A stretch of DNA of 64,000 bases from Nitrospirota bacterium (GTDB taxonomy: Bacteria; Nitrospirota; Nitrospiria; Nitrospirales; Nitrospiraceae). Positions 44,841 to 52,441 of this stretch are shown here, piece after piece. A program made the translations under genes and the position numbers. The stretch lies in assembly GCA_026387665.1 (NCBI GenBank), contig JAPLLG010000007.1, positions 558,001 through 622,000 of the forward strand. Direction: 5' to 3'. Position 1 is the stretch's first letter; each line of letters opens with the position of its first letter. The notes under the pieces were generated by a model, which saw only the letters and a program-made list of their open reading frames with translations, searched no databases and had not been told where the DNA came from.

Positions 44841-45629
44841 CTACTCTGAATACACAAGCAACTGGATTCCGATAAGCAGGATCAAGCCGGACCAGAACAG
44901 TTCCCGCTTGGAGTACCGCGCCTGGACTGGAGCCCTGAGCCAATCCGATAACAATTTGGACGAGCCGGCCGTCACCGCCATGGTGCCCATCAGCGCATGA
45001 CCCATGGCGATTTTGTGGGCCGAGGGATGGAGGCCGTGCGAATGGCCGAACAACATCAGGCCTCCGATGATGGCAAACAGGGGCAACGGAACAGCCCAGG
45101 CCGCATGCCCGATCTGTCTCACTCGGCGGAGCAGCTCAATCGCGCCAACGGTCAATGACAAGAGCGCGTAACTCTTATGCTGAAAGATCTCCGAGTCACT
45201 GCCGAAAAACGTCTGCGCAAAACTGAGCGAGCCGATCGGCCAGGCATCATGGTCGCTCCAGACCAGAAGAAACACTCCCGCCGTGAGCAAGGCGCCCGGC
45301 AAAAGAAACCTGGTCCAAGCCCAGAACGGTATCGCCAGCGCTTGTCGCAACTCGCTCAGGCCGATGATGAGGACTAGCAAACCGGTGAGGTGATGATTAA
45401 ACTCGGAATAGGCGGTGCCTGCGACTGACCCTTCCCACCCCTCGTGGCCAGCCACACCAGAATGTACGTGGCCAGTGGCGACTGCTTCCTGCACTACAGC
45501 ATAACCCTGCTCATCATGCTGCGCCCAGAGCGGCAGAGCCGACAAGAAAAGACAGACCAGCATGATGAATCCCAATGCGCGACCTCGATGCGGTCTCCGC
45601 AGGATGCCACCATCACGACTGCTGTCCAT
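44841..45629 (-). CDS. Polytopic membrane protein, exported N-terminus
   Basis: I favour the Met at 45627-45629 because a terminator hairpin covers the sequence just upstream; the resulting 262-residue protein starts MDSSRDGGILRRP. A signal or anchor stretch (FIMLVCLFLSALPLWAQ) comes first. A His/Gly-rich loop (HVHSGVAGHEGWEG) follows, then about six membrane segments between residues 80 and 260. Histidines in or near membranes (FNHHLTG, FGHSHGLHP) could bind metal, which is inference. I do not recognise the family. Confidence 0.7.
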   Translation of the reverse strand: MDSSRDGGILRRPHRGRALGFIMLVCLFLSALPLWAQHDEQGYAVVQEAVATGHVHSGVAGHEGWEGSVAGTAYSEFNHHLTGLLVLIIGLSELRQALAIPFWAWTRFLLPGALLTAGVFLLVWSDHDAWPIGSLSFAQTFFGSDSEIFQHKSYALLSLTVGAIELLRRVRQIGHAAWAVPLPLFAIIGGLMLFGHSHGLHPSAHKIAMGHALMGTMAVTAGSSKLLSDWLRAPVQARYSKRELFWSGLILLIGIQLLVYSE

Positions 45630-45633
45630 ATCT

Positions 45634-45670
45634 AAAGGAAGGGCCCATCCGGCTGACCGGATGAGCCCTC
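45634..45670 (-). terminator. Terminator after the zinc-ribbon/PCP_red gene
   Basis: On the minus strand, stem GGGCTCATCCGG / CCGGATGGGCCC with a TCAG loop, followed by TTCCTTT. It lies 33 bases after the stop at 45703. Confidence 0.8.
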
Positions 45671-45702
45671 GTACCGTTACGATCATAGTCTCGCGTATCT
45701 GC

Positions 45703-46461
45703 CTACATGAACTTCATAAACTTATCTTTGACGTCATCCATCACTTGCGCCGTAATGGTGGCCAGTCCCCGCTCCTTCGCCACCCGCTCGACTTCTTTGC
45801 GGGCCATGGGACGGATGAAGTCCGGAATATTCTCAAGCCGCTTCTCCGCATCAGGCGTCCAGGTCATCCCGTTGCTCGACTCGCTCTTGGAGTCGTCCAT
45901 CACTTGCAACGTGATCGTCTGGTATCCCTGCTTGCGCGCGAACGCTTCCACGCTGCTCTGCACCATCGGCTTCACAAACGAGGGCAGGCGATCGAGCTTC
46001 TCCTTCGCATCGGCTGACCAGGTGAACTCCGAGGTAACCGCTCCACCGGTGGCTGGCTTACCGCCCGAGGTGAGCCCCATTTCCGCGACCATCGCGGAGA
46101 AGGGACAACCGCCGCTGGGCTTCTCGCCCGGCTTGCCCGTCGGTGCGGCTGTGGCAGCGGCTGCTGTCGGCTGACCACCCTGAATCTTCTCGTTCAAATA
46201 GGCTGCCATCTGGCCAGAGCCTGCGGTGGCCTCGTCTTTCAACGTGCCCCTGGTCATCTCGAACGGTTCGGCCGCAACCGTACGCCCGCCCAACTGCACC
46301 CCGAGAGAGCTGACCATCTGGGTTTCGCCAGGATTGGTCACCATGGAAAACTTGGCGCTGCAAGACGGACAGCCGAAGAACACGCCCAGCGTGCCCTCAC
46401 CAGGCTTCTCCACCTTCTCAAAGTTCATGTAGGTTTCACAGTTGAGGCACACGAATTTCAT
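45703..46461 (-). CDS. Zinc-ribbon protein with two PCP_red domains
   Basis: A 252-residue protein in three parts. A zinc-ribbon at about residues 5-34 has two CxxC pairs (CLNC, CPSC). A low-complexity Gly/Ala/Thr linker runs to about 140 and contains one further Cys (GGCPFSAMV). Two PCP_red-like units start near residues 148 (WSADAKEKLDRLP) and 201 (WTPDAEKRLENIP); each ends ITxQVMDD. It lies 26 bases downstream of the Mrp ATPase gene, so they form a transcript. The combination suggests a role in protein assembly or metal-cluster handling, but function is unknown. Confidence 0.8.
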   Translation of the reverse strand: MKFVCLNCETYMNFEKVEKPGEGTLGVFFGCPSCSAKFSMVTNPGETQMVSSLGVQLGGRTVAAEPFEMTRGTLKDEATAGSGQMAAYLNEKIQGGQPTAAAATAAPTGKPGEKPSGGCPFSAMVAEMGLTSGGKPATGGAVTSEFTWSADAKEKLDRLPSFVKPMVQSSVEAFARKQGYQTITLQVMDDSKSESSNGMTWTPDAEKRLENIPDFIRPMARKEVERVAKERGLATITAQVMDDVKDKFMKFM

Positions 46462-46487
46462 GGCGTCTCCTCTTAGGTGCGTGACAG

Positions 46488-47408
46488 CTACAGTTTATCG
46501 GCCAGCACCTTTTTATAATCCAGCAAGGTCCTGATGCGCCCGGCGATTTCCTGATACCGTTGAATTGTCGGGTAGGTTTCGTCCAGCAACGGCTCTCCCT
46601 TGTCGAAGGTGCGAGCGATTTTCCGATCGAAGGGAATTCGTCCGAGCAACGGTAGGTCTAGCGCCTCGCACATCGCCTCGGTGTTGCCCTCGAACAACTC
46701 GTTCACTTCGCCACAAGAGGGGCAACGATACTCGCTCATATTCTCGACCATGCCCAGGACTTTGATGCCCATATCACGGGCATAGGTCACCGACTTCTGC
46801 ACCACGTCCGAGGCCACTTCTGATGGTGTCGTCACGACGATCGCTCCCGCCAAGTCCGGAATGAACCCGGCGATGACCGGCGGCTTATCTGCCGCGGCCC
46901 CGGGAGGCAGATCGACCAACAGATAATCAAGTTCGCCCCAAACGACATCTGCCAGGAATTCGCGGATCACATTCATTTCCATCAGCCCCAACCAGACCGG
47001 GCTGACATCCATCGGCCCCTTCCAGCGAACCGGCGACGCGTCGTCCAGGAAGAAATCCATCGACGCGACCTTCACCCCAAGCGGCCCGACCGGGGGAATC
47101 GCTCCCTCAGGCCTCATGGTCAATGACTGTCCATGCATGCCCAGCATGCGAGGCACGCAGGGTCCGTTCAAATCCACATCTAATAGTCCGACCTTCGCTC
47201 CCTGCCGCGCAAACGCTAACGCCAGGTTGACCGTGGTCATGCTCTTGCCGACCCCGCCCTTTCCGCTCATGACGACCAGCTTATGCTTGATCCCAGCCAT
47301 ACGAGCCTGGACCTGCCGCATTTGCTCAGTGATCTGCTGGACGACTTTAGCGTCGTCAGAATATTTCAGTTTGCCAAGAATGGCCTTGAGATCTTTCTCG
47401 ACCGCCAT
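46488..47408 (-). CDS. Mrp/NBP35-type P-loop ATPase (Fe-S carrier family)
   Basis: A 306-residue protein. The deviant Walker A motif SGKGGVGKSMT is near residues 48-58. DVDLNGPCVPRMLG is the family's switch region. DYLLVDLPPG is followed by VENMSEYRCPSCGEVN, whose CPSC pair in Mrp/NBP35 binds a bridging [4Fe-4S] cluster between two subunits. Family members ferry Fe-S clusters to apo-proteins. A helical N-terminal tail of about 40 residues is present, but not the full MIP18-like domain. It is upstream of the zinc-ribbon/PCP_red gene. Confidence 0.9.
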   Translation of the reverse strand: MAVEKDLKAILGKLKYSDDAKVVQQITEQMRQVQARMAGIKHKLVVMSGKGGVGKSMTTVNLALAFARQGAKVGLLDVDLNGPCVPRMLGMHGQSLTMRPEGAIPPVGPLGVKVASMDFFLDDASPVRWKGPMDVSPVWLGLMEMNVIREFLADVVWGELDYLLVDLPPGAAADKPPVIAGFIPDLAGAIVVTTPSEVASDVVQKSVTYARDMGIKVLGMVENMSEYRCPSCGEVNELFEGNTEAMCEALDLPLLGRIPFDRKIARTFDKGEPLLDETYPTIQRYQEIAGRIRTLLDYKKVLADKL

Positions 47409-47565
47409 GACTGATACCCCTCGTTAACTGTGCAAATACAGAGCGATGGAACGGTACCACAGGGGTTTCTGGAGAGTCAAACCAGCGAAAACCTATCCAA
47501 GTCAGGCGAGCGAGCACCGGAAAATCATGCCCCTGGCCACTTCGCGACCTGAGCGAAGGGACAAG

Positions 47566-47813
47566 CAGGAGGCTCAAAAAGTCCATCAGCGAGGCCGCAC
47601 GAGCTGTCGCTTTGTAAGGGGTAGGTGGGATGGCCCCAACTGCTCGCGTCGAACAATATAAATGCTCCCTCCAAGCTTGCTCACTTTCTCTTCAGGGATG
47701 GGGGCTGATTGATCTTCCACTGTGCGCGTCCAACGAGGGGAGTCCTCGACCGCGCGTTGCGCGAGCACAGAAGATCATCAGCCTCCACCCCCCCCTTTTT
47801 CAGCATCCTGCTA
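47566..47813 (-). repeat. Dispersed stop-codon palindrome, copy 4 (composite)
   Basis: The outer left arm CAGGAGGCTCAAAAAG (47566) and right arm TTTTTCAGCATCCTGCTA (47796-47813) match the other copies. The middle is replaced by unrelated sequence. That insert contains its own hairpin, GGCTGATTGATCTTC...GAAGATCATCAGCC, with GTGCGCG / CGCGAGCAC inside (47693-47783). The outer end includes the CTA of the cysNC stop. Together with 47414-47565, this makes up the non-coding gap between mrp and cysNC. Confidence 0.75.
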
Positions 47814-49661
47814 GATGGAGTATTGAAAGGTCGGCTTCGCTCCGATCGCCTGGGCCAAAACTCCACGGCGCTTCAGCTCCTCAAGAATCCGATGAGTGGC
47901 CTCATCGAAGTCAGTCGGGCCTGACAGCACAATATCCGTATTGGGCGGGGCTTCTTCCGGAACCTTACTCATCTGCACGGCAATGACCGGGACCGGATGG
48001 ACAAGTGTCCGGATCGCCTGGGCCGCCTCAACATAGGCCATGCCGAAGGGATTCGTCGTCGACACCACGATCAACCCCGTATCGACGAGCAGTCTCGCCA
48101 CCTCGCCGTAGCGGCGAGCCATTTCTGCCGCCTGGCCTCGCTCTCCCTCCGAGAGGTCCGCATCGAGCCCACGGCGGAGATTCCCTCCATCGAGCAAGTA
48201 GGCATGCCGTCCGTCTGCCACAAGCCTGGCTTCAATTTTCTTGGCCAGGAAGGACTTCCCTGTATGACGCCCCCCGGTCACCAGCACAATGGCGGCCCGG
48301 TGGCCATACTGCTGGGCGCGATCCTCGACGCCGACCTCGCCCTTCACCCAGGCAAAATCGCGCTGTCTCGCTTCTTCGCGGAGAAACTCCTGATCGTCAT
48401 GGACCAGTTCCGTCACAATGCCGCCGCCGGCAATGTCGTACTCATCCACCAGAACGAACCGGCCCGTCGCCTCGAACGAAGCCGAGAGGTCGAACGCGAC
48501 CGGCGCTTTGGCCCGGATCGTCAACTCCGCGACCTGGTTCCGGTTCACCACATTGCTGCCTTGCTGCTGGGACAGATCCATCGTGTCGATGATCCGGTGA
48601 ATCGCGGCGACCTCACAGTCCACTTCCTTCGTCGCCACTCTCAATTGATAGCGCCGCCCCCGTTCCAGCGGCTTTCGGCCCAGCCAGAACACATTGGCGC
48701 GAAAAGCCGTCGACACCAGCGGGAGCGCCTCTTGATGCGACGCGACCTCTCCCCGTTCGACAAAGATCTGTTCGTCCAGCGTAATACCGACCGACTGGCC
48801 TGCGTGGCCTTCTACTCGCGGAGGTTCAACATTGAAAGCTTCAATAGACTTGACCGTCGCCCGCTTGTTCGATGGCGAGAACACCAGAGAATCGCCAACC
48901 TTTACTCGGCCAGCTGTCACGCGGCCGGCAATGATGCGACGGGCGTCGAACTTGTATACGTCCTGAACCGGCATACGAAGCGGCTGCTCGGATCGTCCCG
49001 GCTCCTTCTTGAAGGCGCTGAGCGCGTCCAGCACGGTCGGGCCCTTATACCAAGGCATCTGCTCGCTCCGGTTGGCGATGTTATCTCCGAGCTTGGCGCT
49101 GACCGGGATGATCTGCTGGGGGACCGCCTTGAACTGCCCGAGGAACTCCCGATATTCCTTTTCGATCCCGTCGAACACATCCTGCCGGTAACCGACCAGA
49201 TCCATCTTGTTCACGACGACGGCAAACTGGCGCACGCCCAGGAGCGACAAGAGATAGCCATGCTTCTTGGACTGCTCTTTCACGCCCTCCAAGGCATCGA
49301 TCAGGAGCAAAGCCCCTTCGGCCCGCGCCGCCCCGGAGATCATGTTCTTGAGAAATTCCTTGTGGCCCGGCGCATCGATGATGATGTATTGCCGACCCTT
49401 CCATCCAAAGAAGGTCCGAGCCGTATCGATGGTGATGCCCTGTTCCTGCTCTTCCAGGAAGGCATCGAACAGGAAGGCGTACTCGAATTCCTTACCCTGC
49501 TGCCGACAGATGGCCTGAACCTTTTCAAGTTTGCCGTCCGGCAAAGAGCCAGTGTCGGCATAAAGCCGCCCCAGCAGAGTGGACTTTCCATGGTCCACAT
49601 GCCCGACGATAACGATGTTCAGATTGTCCGATGGTTTCTGGGTGAGATTGTCCATAGTCAT
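47811..49661 (-). CDS. cysNC: Sulfate adenylyltransferase large subunit fused to APS kinase
   Basis: A 616-residue fusion. Residues 1 to about 430 are the EF-Tu-like GTPase CysN with [17 protein letters not shown] and NKMD. The remainder is a CysC-like APS kinase with the P-loop GGRHTGKSF near residue 455 and [14 protein letters not shown]. CysN drives ATP sulfurylase with CysD; the CysC part can phosphorylate APS to PAPS. A palindrome copy lies 10 bases upstream of its start and a composite copy ends on its stop. Confidence 0.95.
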   Translation of the reverse strand: MTMDNLTQKPSDNLNIVIVGHVDHGKSTLLGRLYADTGSLPDGKLEKVQAICRQQGKEFEYAFLFDAFLEEQEQGITIDTARTFFGWKGRQYIIIDAPGHKEFLKNMISGAARAEGALLLIDALEGVKEQSKKHGYLLSLLGVRQFAVVVNKMDLVGYRQDVFDGIEKEYREFLGQFKAVPQQIIPVSAKLGDNIANRSEQMPWYKGPTVLDALSAFKKEPGRSEQPLRMPVQDVYKFDARRIIAGRVTAGRVKVGDSLVFSPSNKRATVKSIEAFNVEPPRVEGHAGQSVGITLDEQIFVERGEVASHQEALPLVSTAFRANVFWLGRKPLERGRRYQLRVATKEVDCEVAAIHRIIDTMDLSQQQGSNVVNRNQVAELTIRAKAPVAFDLSASFEATGRFVLVDEYDIAGGGIVTELVHDDQEFLREEARQRDFAWVKGEVGVEDRAQQYGHRAAIVLVTGGRHTGKSFLAKKIEARLVADGRHAYLLDGGNLRRGLDADLSEGERGQAAEMARRYGEVARLLVDTGLIVVSTTNPFGMAYVEAAQAIRTLVHPVPVIAVQMSKVPEEAPPNTDIVLSGPTDFDEATHRILEELKRRGVLAQAIGAKPTFQYSI

Positions 49662-49671
49662 TTGCTTTCTT

Positions 49672-49800
49672 GCGGATGATCAAAAAGACCATCCAGCGAG
49701 GCCCGAGGCGAGTCGAAACCGGAGGCGTACCCTCTGGGGTACGTTGAGGATTTCGATGAGCCGAGAACGAAGCTGGGGGTCTTTTTCATCATCCGCACTA
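49672..49800 (-). repeat. Dispersed stop-codon palindrome, copy 5
   Basis: Full copy lying inside an operon, between cysD and cysNC. Arms GCGGATGATCAAAAAGACC and GGTCTTTTTCATCATCCGC match by compensatory changes: ATGATC/CATCAT replaces ATGCTC/CAGCAT of the other copies. The CTA at 49798-49800 is the cysD stop. Confidence 0.9.
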
Positions 49801-50595
49801 CATGTAGCCGTCTTTTCGGAGCAGTTCCATTCCTCGCCCCTCATCCTGCGCGCGGCCCGACCGCTCCGCCGTCGTGGTATGCCGCAACTCATTAATAATG
49901 TCGTCCACGGACTTCGCCGTCGATTTGATCGGCGTCGTGCAGGGCGCGCAGCCGAGACTGCGATAGCGGGTTCCATCTCCCTTGTCGAGATAGAGATCGA
50001 TGAAGGGAATATTCTCGGCCTTGATGTATTCCCAAATATTGATCTCCGTCCAATCCAGCAGGGGATGGATCCGAATATGGGTCCCCGGAGGAAAGGTCGT
50101 CTTGAATTGATCCCAGAGTTCCGGCGGCTGATCGCGGAAGTCCCAATCGCCATGTTTGTCGCGCGGCGAAAAATACCGTTCCTTGGCTCTCGTCCCCTCC
50201 TCGTCCGCCCGCACACCGAGGATGATGCCCGTGTAGCCCTTTTGCTCGATCAGTTGCTTGAGCCCGTTGGTCTTCAAGGCCGTACAGCAATTGACTCGGC
50301 CCATCGCGGGATTCATCCCTGCCGCGAGCGCTTCCTTATTTTGCCCCACGACCAATTTGAGGCCCCACTCGCGGGCCACGCGATCCCGATACTCGATCAT
50401 GGCGGGAATTTTGAAACTCGTATCGACATGCAACAGCGGAAACGGGACATGGCCGAAAAAGGCTTTTCTGGCCAACCAGAGCAGCACGGTCGAATCTTTC
50501 CCCATCGACCACAGCATCGCCAGGTTATCGAAATGCTTATAGGCTTCCCGGAGGATGTAGACACTCTGGTCTTCTAATTGACGAAGGTGTTGCAC
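49798..50595 (-). CDS. cysD: Sulfate adenylyltransferase small subunit
   Basis: A 265-residue PP-loop-type enzyme, the ATP-sulfurylase catalytic subunit. The PP-loop variant [18 protein letters not shown] is near residues 30-47. [22 protein letters not shown] and the C-terminal [10 protein letters not shown] block are typical. With CysN it turns sulfate and ATP into adenylyl sulfate. The TrpD2-like gene is 21 bases upstream. The palindrome separates it from cysNC. Confidence 0.96.
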   Translation of the reverse strand: MQHLRQLEDQSVYILREAYKHFDNLAMLWSMGKDSTVLLWLARKAFFGHVPFPLLHVDTSFKIPAMIEYRDRVAREWGLKLVVGQNKEALAAGMNPAMGRVNCCTALKTNGLKQLIEQKGYTGIILGVRADEEGTRAKERYFSPRDKHGDWDFRDQPPELWDQFKTTFPPGTHIRIHPLLDWTEINIWEYIKAENIPFIDLYLDKGDGTRYRSLGCAPCTTPIKSTAKSVDDIINELRHTTTAERSGRAQDEGRGMELLRKDGYM

Positions 50596-50616
50596 GGACT
50601 CGATCCTCTCCTCTGG

Positions 50617-51678
50617 TCAATGGGTTCGGCCGGTGACGTTGGTGCCCACCGGCTCTTGAGTCAGTTCCTCTAACTTTCGGGCCGCCGCTCCCTCTTCGAG
50701 CGCTCGACGGGCCAGCGGGATGCAGGCCGCCCAGGTCGCTCCCTTGCCTGCCGCGTACAGAATCAACGCCGCGTTCATCAGCACCCAGTTGCAGGACCCG
50801 CCAGGCATTTGGTTGTGGAGAATCCGCCGGAGCAGATCCGCTTCCTTGTCTCGCTGATCCGAAGGGAAACCGGCCATGTCGCGTGGCGTGCCCAGCGGCA
50901 ATCCGACATCTTTCGACGCGAACGACAGAGGCGTAATCCGCTCGTCCCGCAATTCCAACACCCTGGTGAGGGCGGAAATCGACAGCTCCGGATCGCCCTC
51001 CACGCCGCTGACCACCAGAGCCCTGGGGCAGGCCAGCATCCGCAATACTTCGGCAGTCTTTTCAAAGTGGGGAGGATGGGACAGGCCGACGACCTGCGAC
51101 GAGGCGCGGGCCGGGTTCAAGAGTCTGGCGATCGGATGAAAGACGTTCCGCGCGCCCAGCTCCTGGCGCATCTCCAAAAACCGATAGACCGGGGGATGAT
51201 AAAGGGCGATATCGAGATAGGCGAATCCATGTTTCGTCACCGTCTCTGCCGCCGCGTTTGGATTCATGTCGATCGGCAACCCCAGGGCCTTGAGCGCCCC
51301 GGCGTTCCCCGAACGACCGGGAATCCCGTCATACCCATGCATCAAGACCGATGCGCCGGCCGAGGCCGCCACGATGGCAGCAGCCGCCAGGGCATGAAAA
51401 GTTTCCTGTTTCCCCGCATAGCTCGGCAAATCCACGACGCCGAGCTCGCGCGGAATCGGCACCGGCGCCACATAAGAACGCGCCGTCGCGGTCATCGCCG
51501 CCAGTTCCGTGACGGACTCCATCTTGATCCGCATGGCAATGAGAAAGGCCCCGGCCTGAGCCGGCGTGGCCTCCCCTTCAATGAGGGCCTTCATCGCCCG
51601 CTTCGCTTCATCCCACGTGAGGTCCTTGGCAGCCCTTGGCCCCTTGGCAATTTTCGCGATAAATTCCTGCATCGACAT
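50617..51678 (-). CDS. TrpD2-like (YbiB-type) glycosyltransferase-fold protein
   Basis: A 353-residue protein with the anthranilate phosphoribosyltransferase fold. The N-terminal helices (EAKRAMKALIEGEATPAQAGAF) are typical. The PRPP-binding GTGGD loop of true TrpD is absent: the equivalent region reads VVDLPSYAGKQETFHALAA. This matches the TrpD2/YbiB group, some of which bind nucleic acid. It overlaps the cysH stop by one base and precedes cysD, so it is in the sulfate-assimilation unit; that role is inference. Confidence 0.8.
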   Translation of the reverse strand: MSMQEFIAKIAKGPRAAKDLTWDEAKRAMKALIEGEATPAQAGAFLIAMRIKMESVTELAAMTATARSYVAPVPIPRELGVVDLPSYAGKQETFHALAAAAIVAASAGASVLMHGYDGIPGRSGNAGALKALGLPIDMNPNAAAETVTKHGFAYLDIALYHPPVYRFLEMRQELGARNVFHPIARLLNPARASSQVVGLSHPPHFEKTAEVLRMLACPRALVVSGVEGDPELSISALTRVLELRDERITPLSFASKDVGLPLGTPRDMAGFPSDQRDKEADLLRRILHNQMPGGSCNWVLMNAALILYAAGKGATWAACIPLARRALEEGAAARKLEELTQEPVGTNVTGRTH

Positions 51679-52385
51679 TACGAGGCCTTATGTAACCCGC
51701 ACTCCGTCTTGGTGAAATTCTTCCATCGTCCCGCGCGGGGGTCATCGCCGGGATTCACGGGGCTCGTGCAATAGGTGCAGCCGATACTGGGATAGTTGCG
51801 GTCATGCAATTCGTTGTAGGGCACTTCGTGGACACGAATGTAGGTCCAGACATCCTCCCACGTCCAGGCCGCGAGCGGATTCACTTTGACCAGCTGAAAC
51901 TTCTGGTCCCATTCGATCAGCTTCGCATTGGCTCTCGTGGGAGACTGGTCCCGCCTGATCCCGGTGATCCAGGCGTCGAATCCCTTGAGCACGCGGGTGA
52001 GCGGCTCCACTTTGCGCAGCTCGCAACATTGATCGGGATGGCGCGCCCACAGCGCCTCGCCATGCTGCGCCGCCTGCTGCGCCGGCGTCAGCAGCGACTT
52101 CACCTGAATGACCTGCTGCGGTTGCAGTCCATAATGCTGGATCACGCGGTCACGCGTGGCATAGGTCTCAGGAAAGAGAAACTCCGTATCGAGATAAAAC
52201 AGCGGCACGGAGGGATTGATGCGGTGGACCATGTCCAACAGCACCACATCCTCCGCTCCGAAACTGCAAGCCAGCACGATCTTCGGCGCATAGCGCTCAA
52301 TCGCGGCAGTCAGCACCTCTTGCGGTTGCTTCGCCTCGAACGACAAGCCCCAGGCTGCGAGTTCTTCTGATGACATACCGGCCAT
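51678..52385 (-). CDS. cysH: Adenylylsulfate/phosphoadenylylsulfate reductase, Fe-S type
   Basis: I choose the ATG at 52383-52385 (MAGMSSEELA), preceded by AGAGAG, giving 235 residues. CSFGAEDVVLLDM is the PP-like binding loop. CCELRKVEPL and IGCTYCTSP carry the Cys-Cys and CxxC pairs of [4Fe-4S] APS reductases. TECGLH provides the catalytic Cys near the C-terminus. These iron-sulfur forms usually reduce APS, yet CysNC carries an APS kinase domain, so substrate is not settled. It lies 56 bases downstream of sir. Confidence 0.92.
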   Translation of the reverse strand: MAGMSSEELAAWGLSFEAKQPQEVLTAAIERYAPKIVLACSFGAEDVVLLDMVHRINPSVPLFYLDTEFLFPETYATRDRVIQHYGLQPQQVIQVKSLLTPAQQAAQHGEALWARHPDQCCELRKVEPLTRVLKGFDAWITGIRRDQSPTRANAKLIEWDQKFQLVKVNPLAAWTWEDVWTYIRVHEVPYNELHDRNYPSIGCTYCTSPVNPGDDPRAGRWKNFTKTECGLHKAS

Positions 52386-52441
52386 TGAGCGCTCTCTTCC
52401 CTCACACACTGCAAGCGACGGAGGATCATCCCTCCGCTGCC

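Noticed and set aside
47997-49679. Plus-strand open frame of 560 codons opposite cysNC
   Set aside because: Antisense to a fully recognised enzyme; composition typical of a shadow frame.
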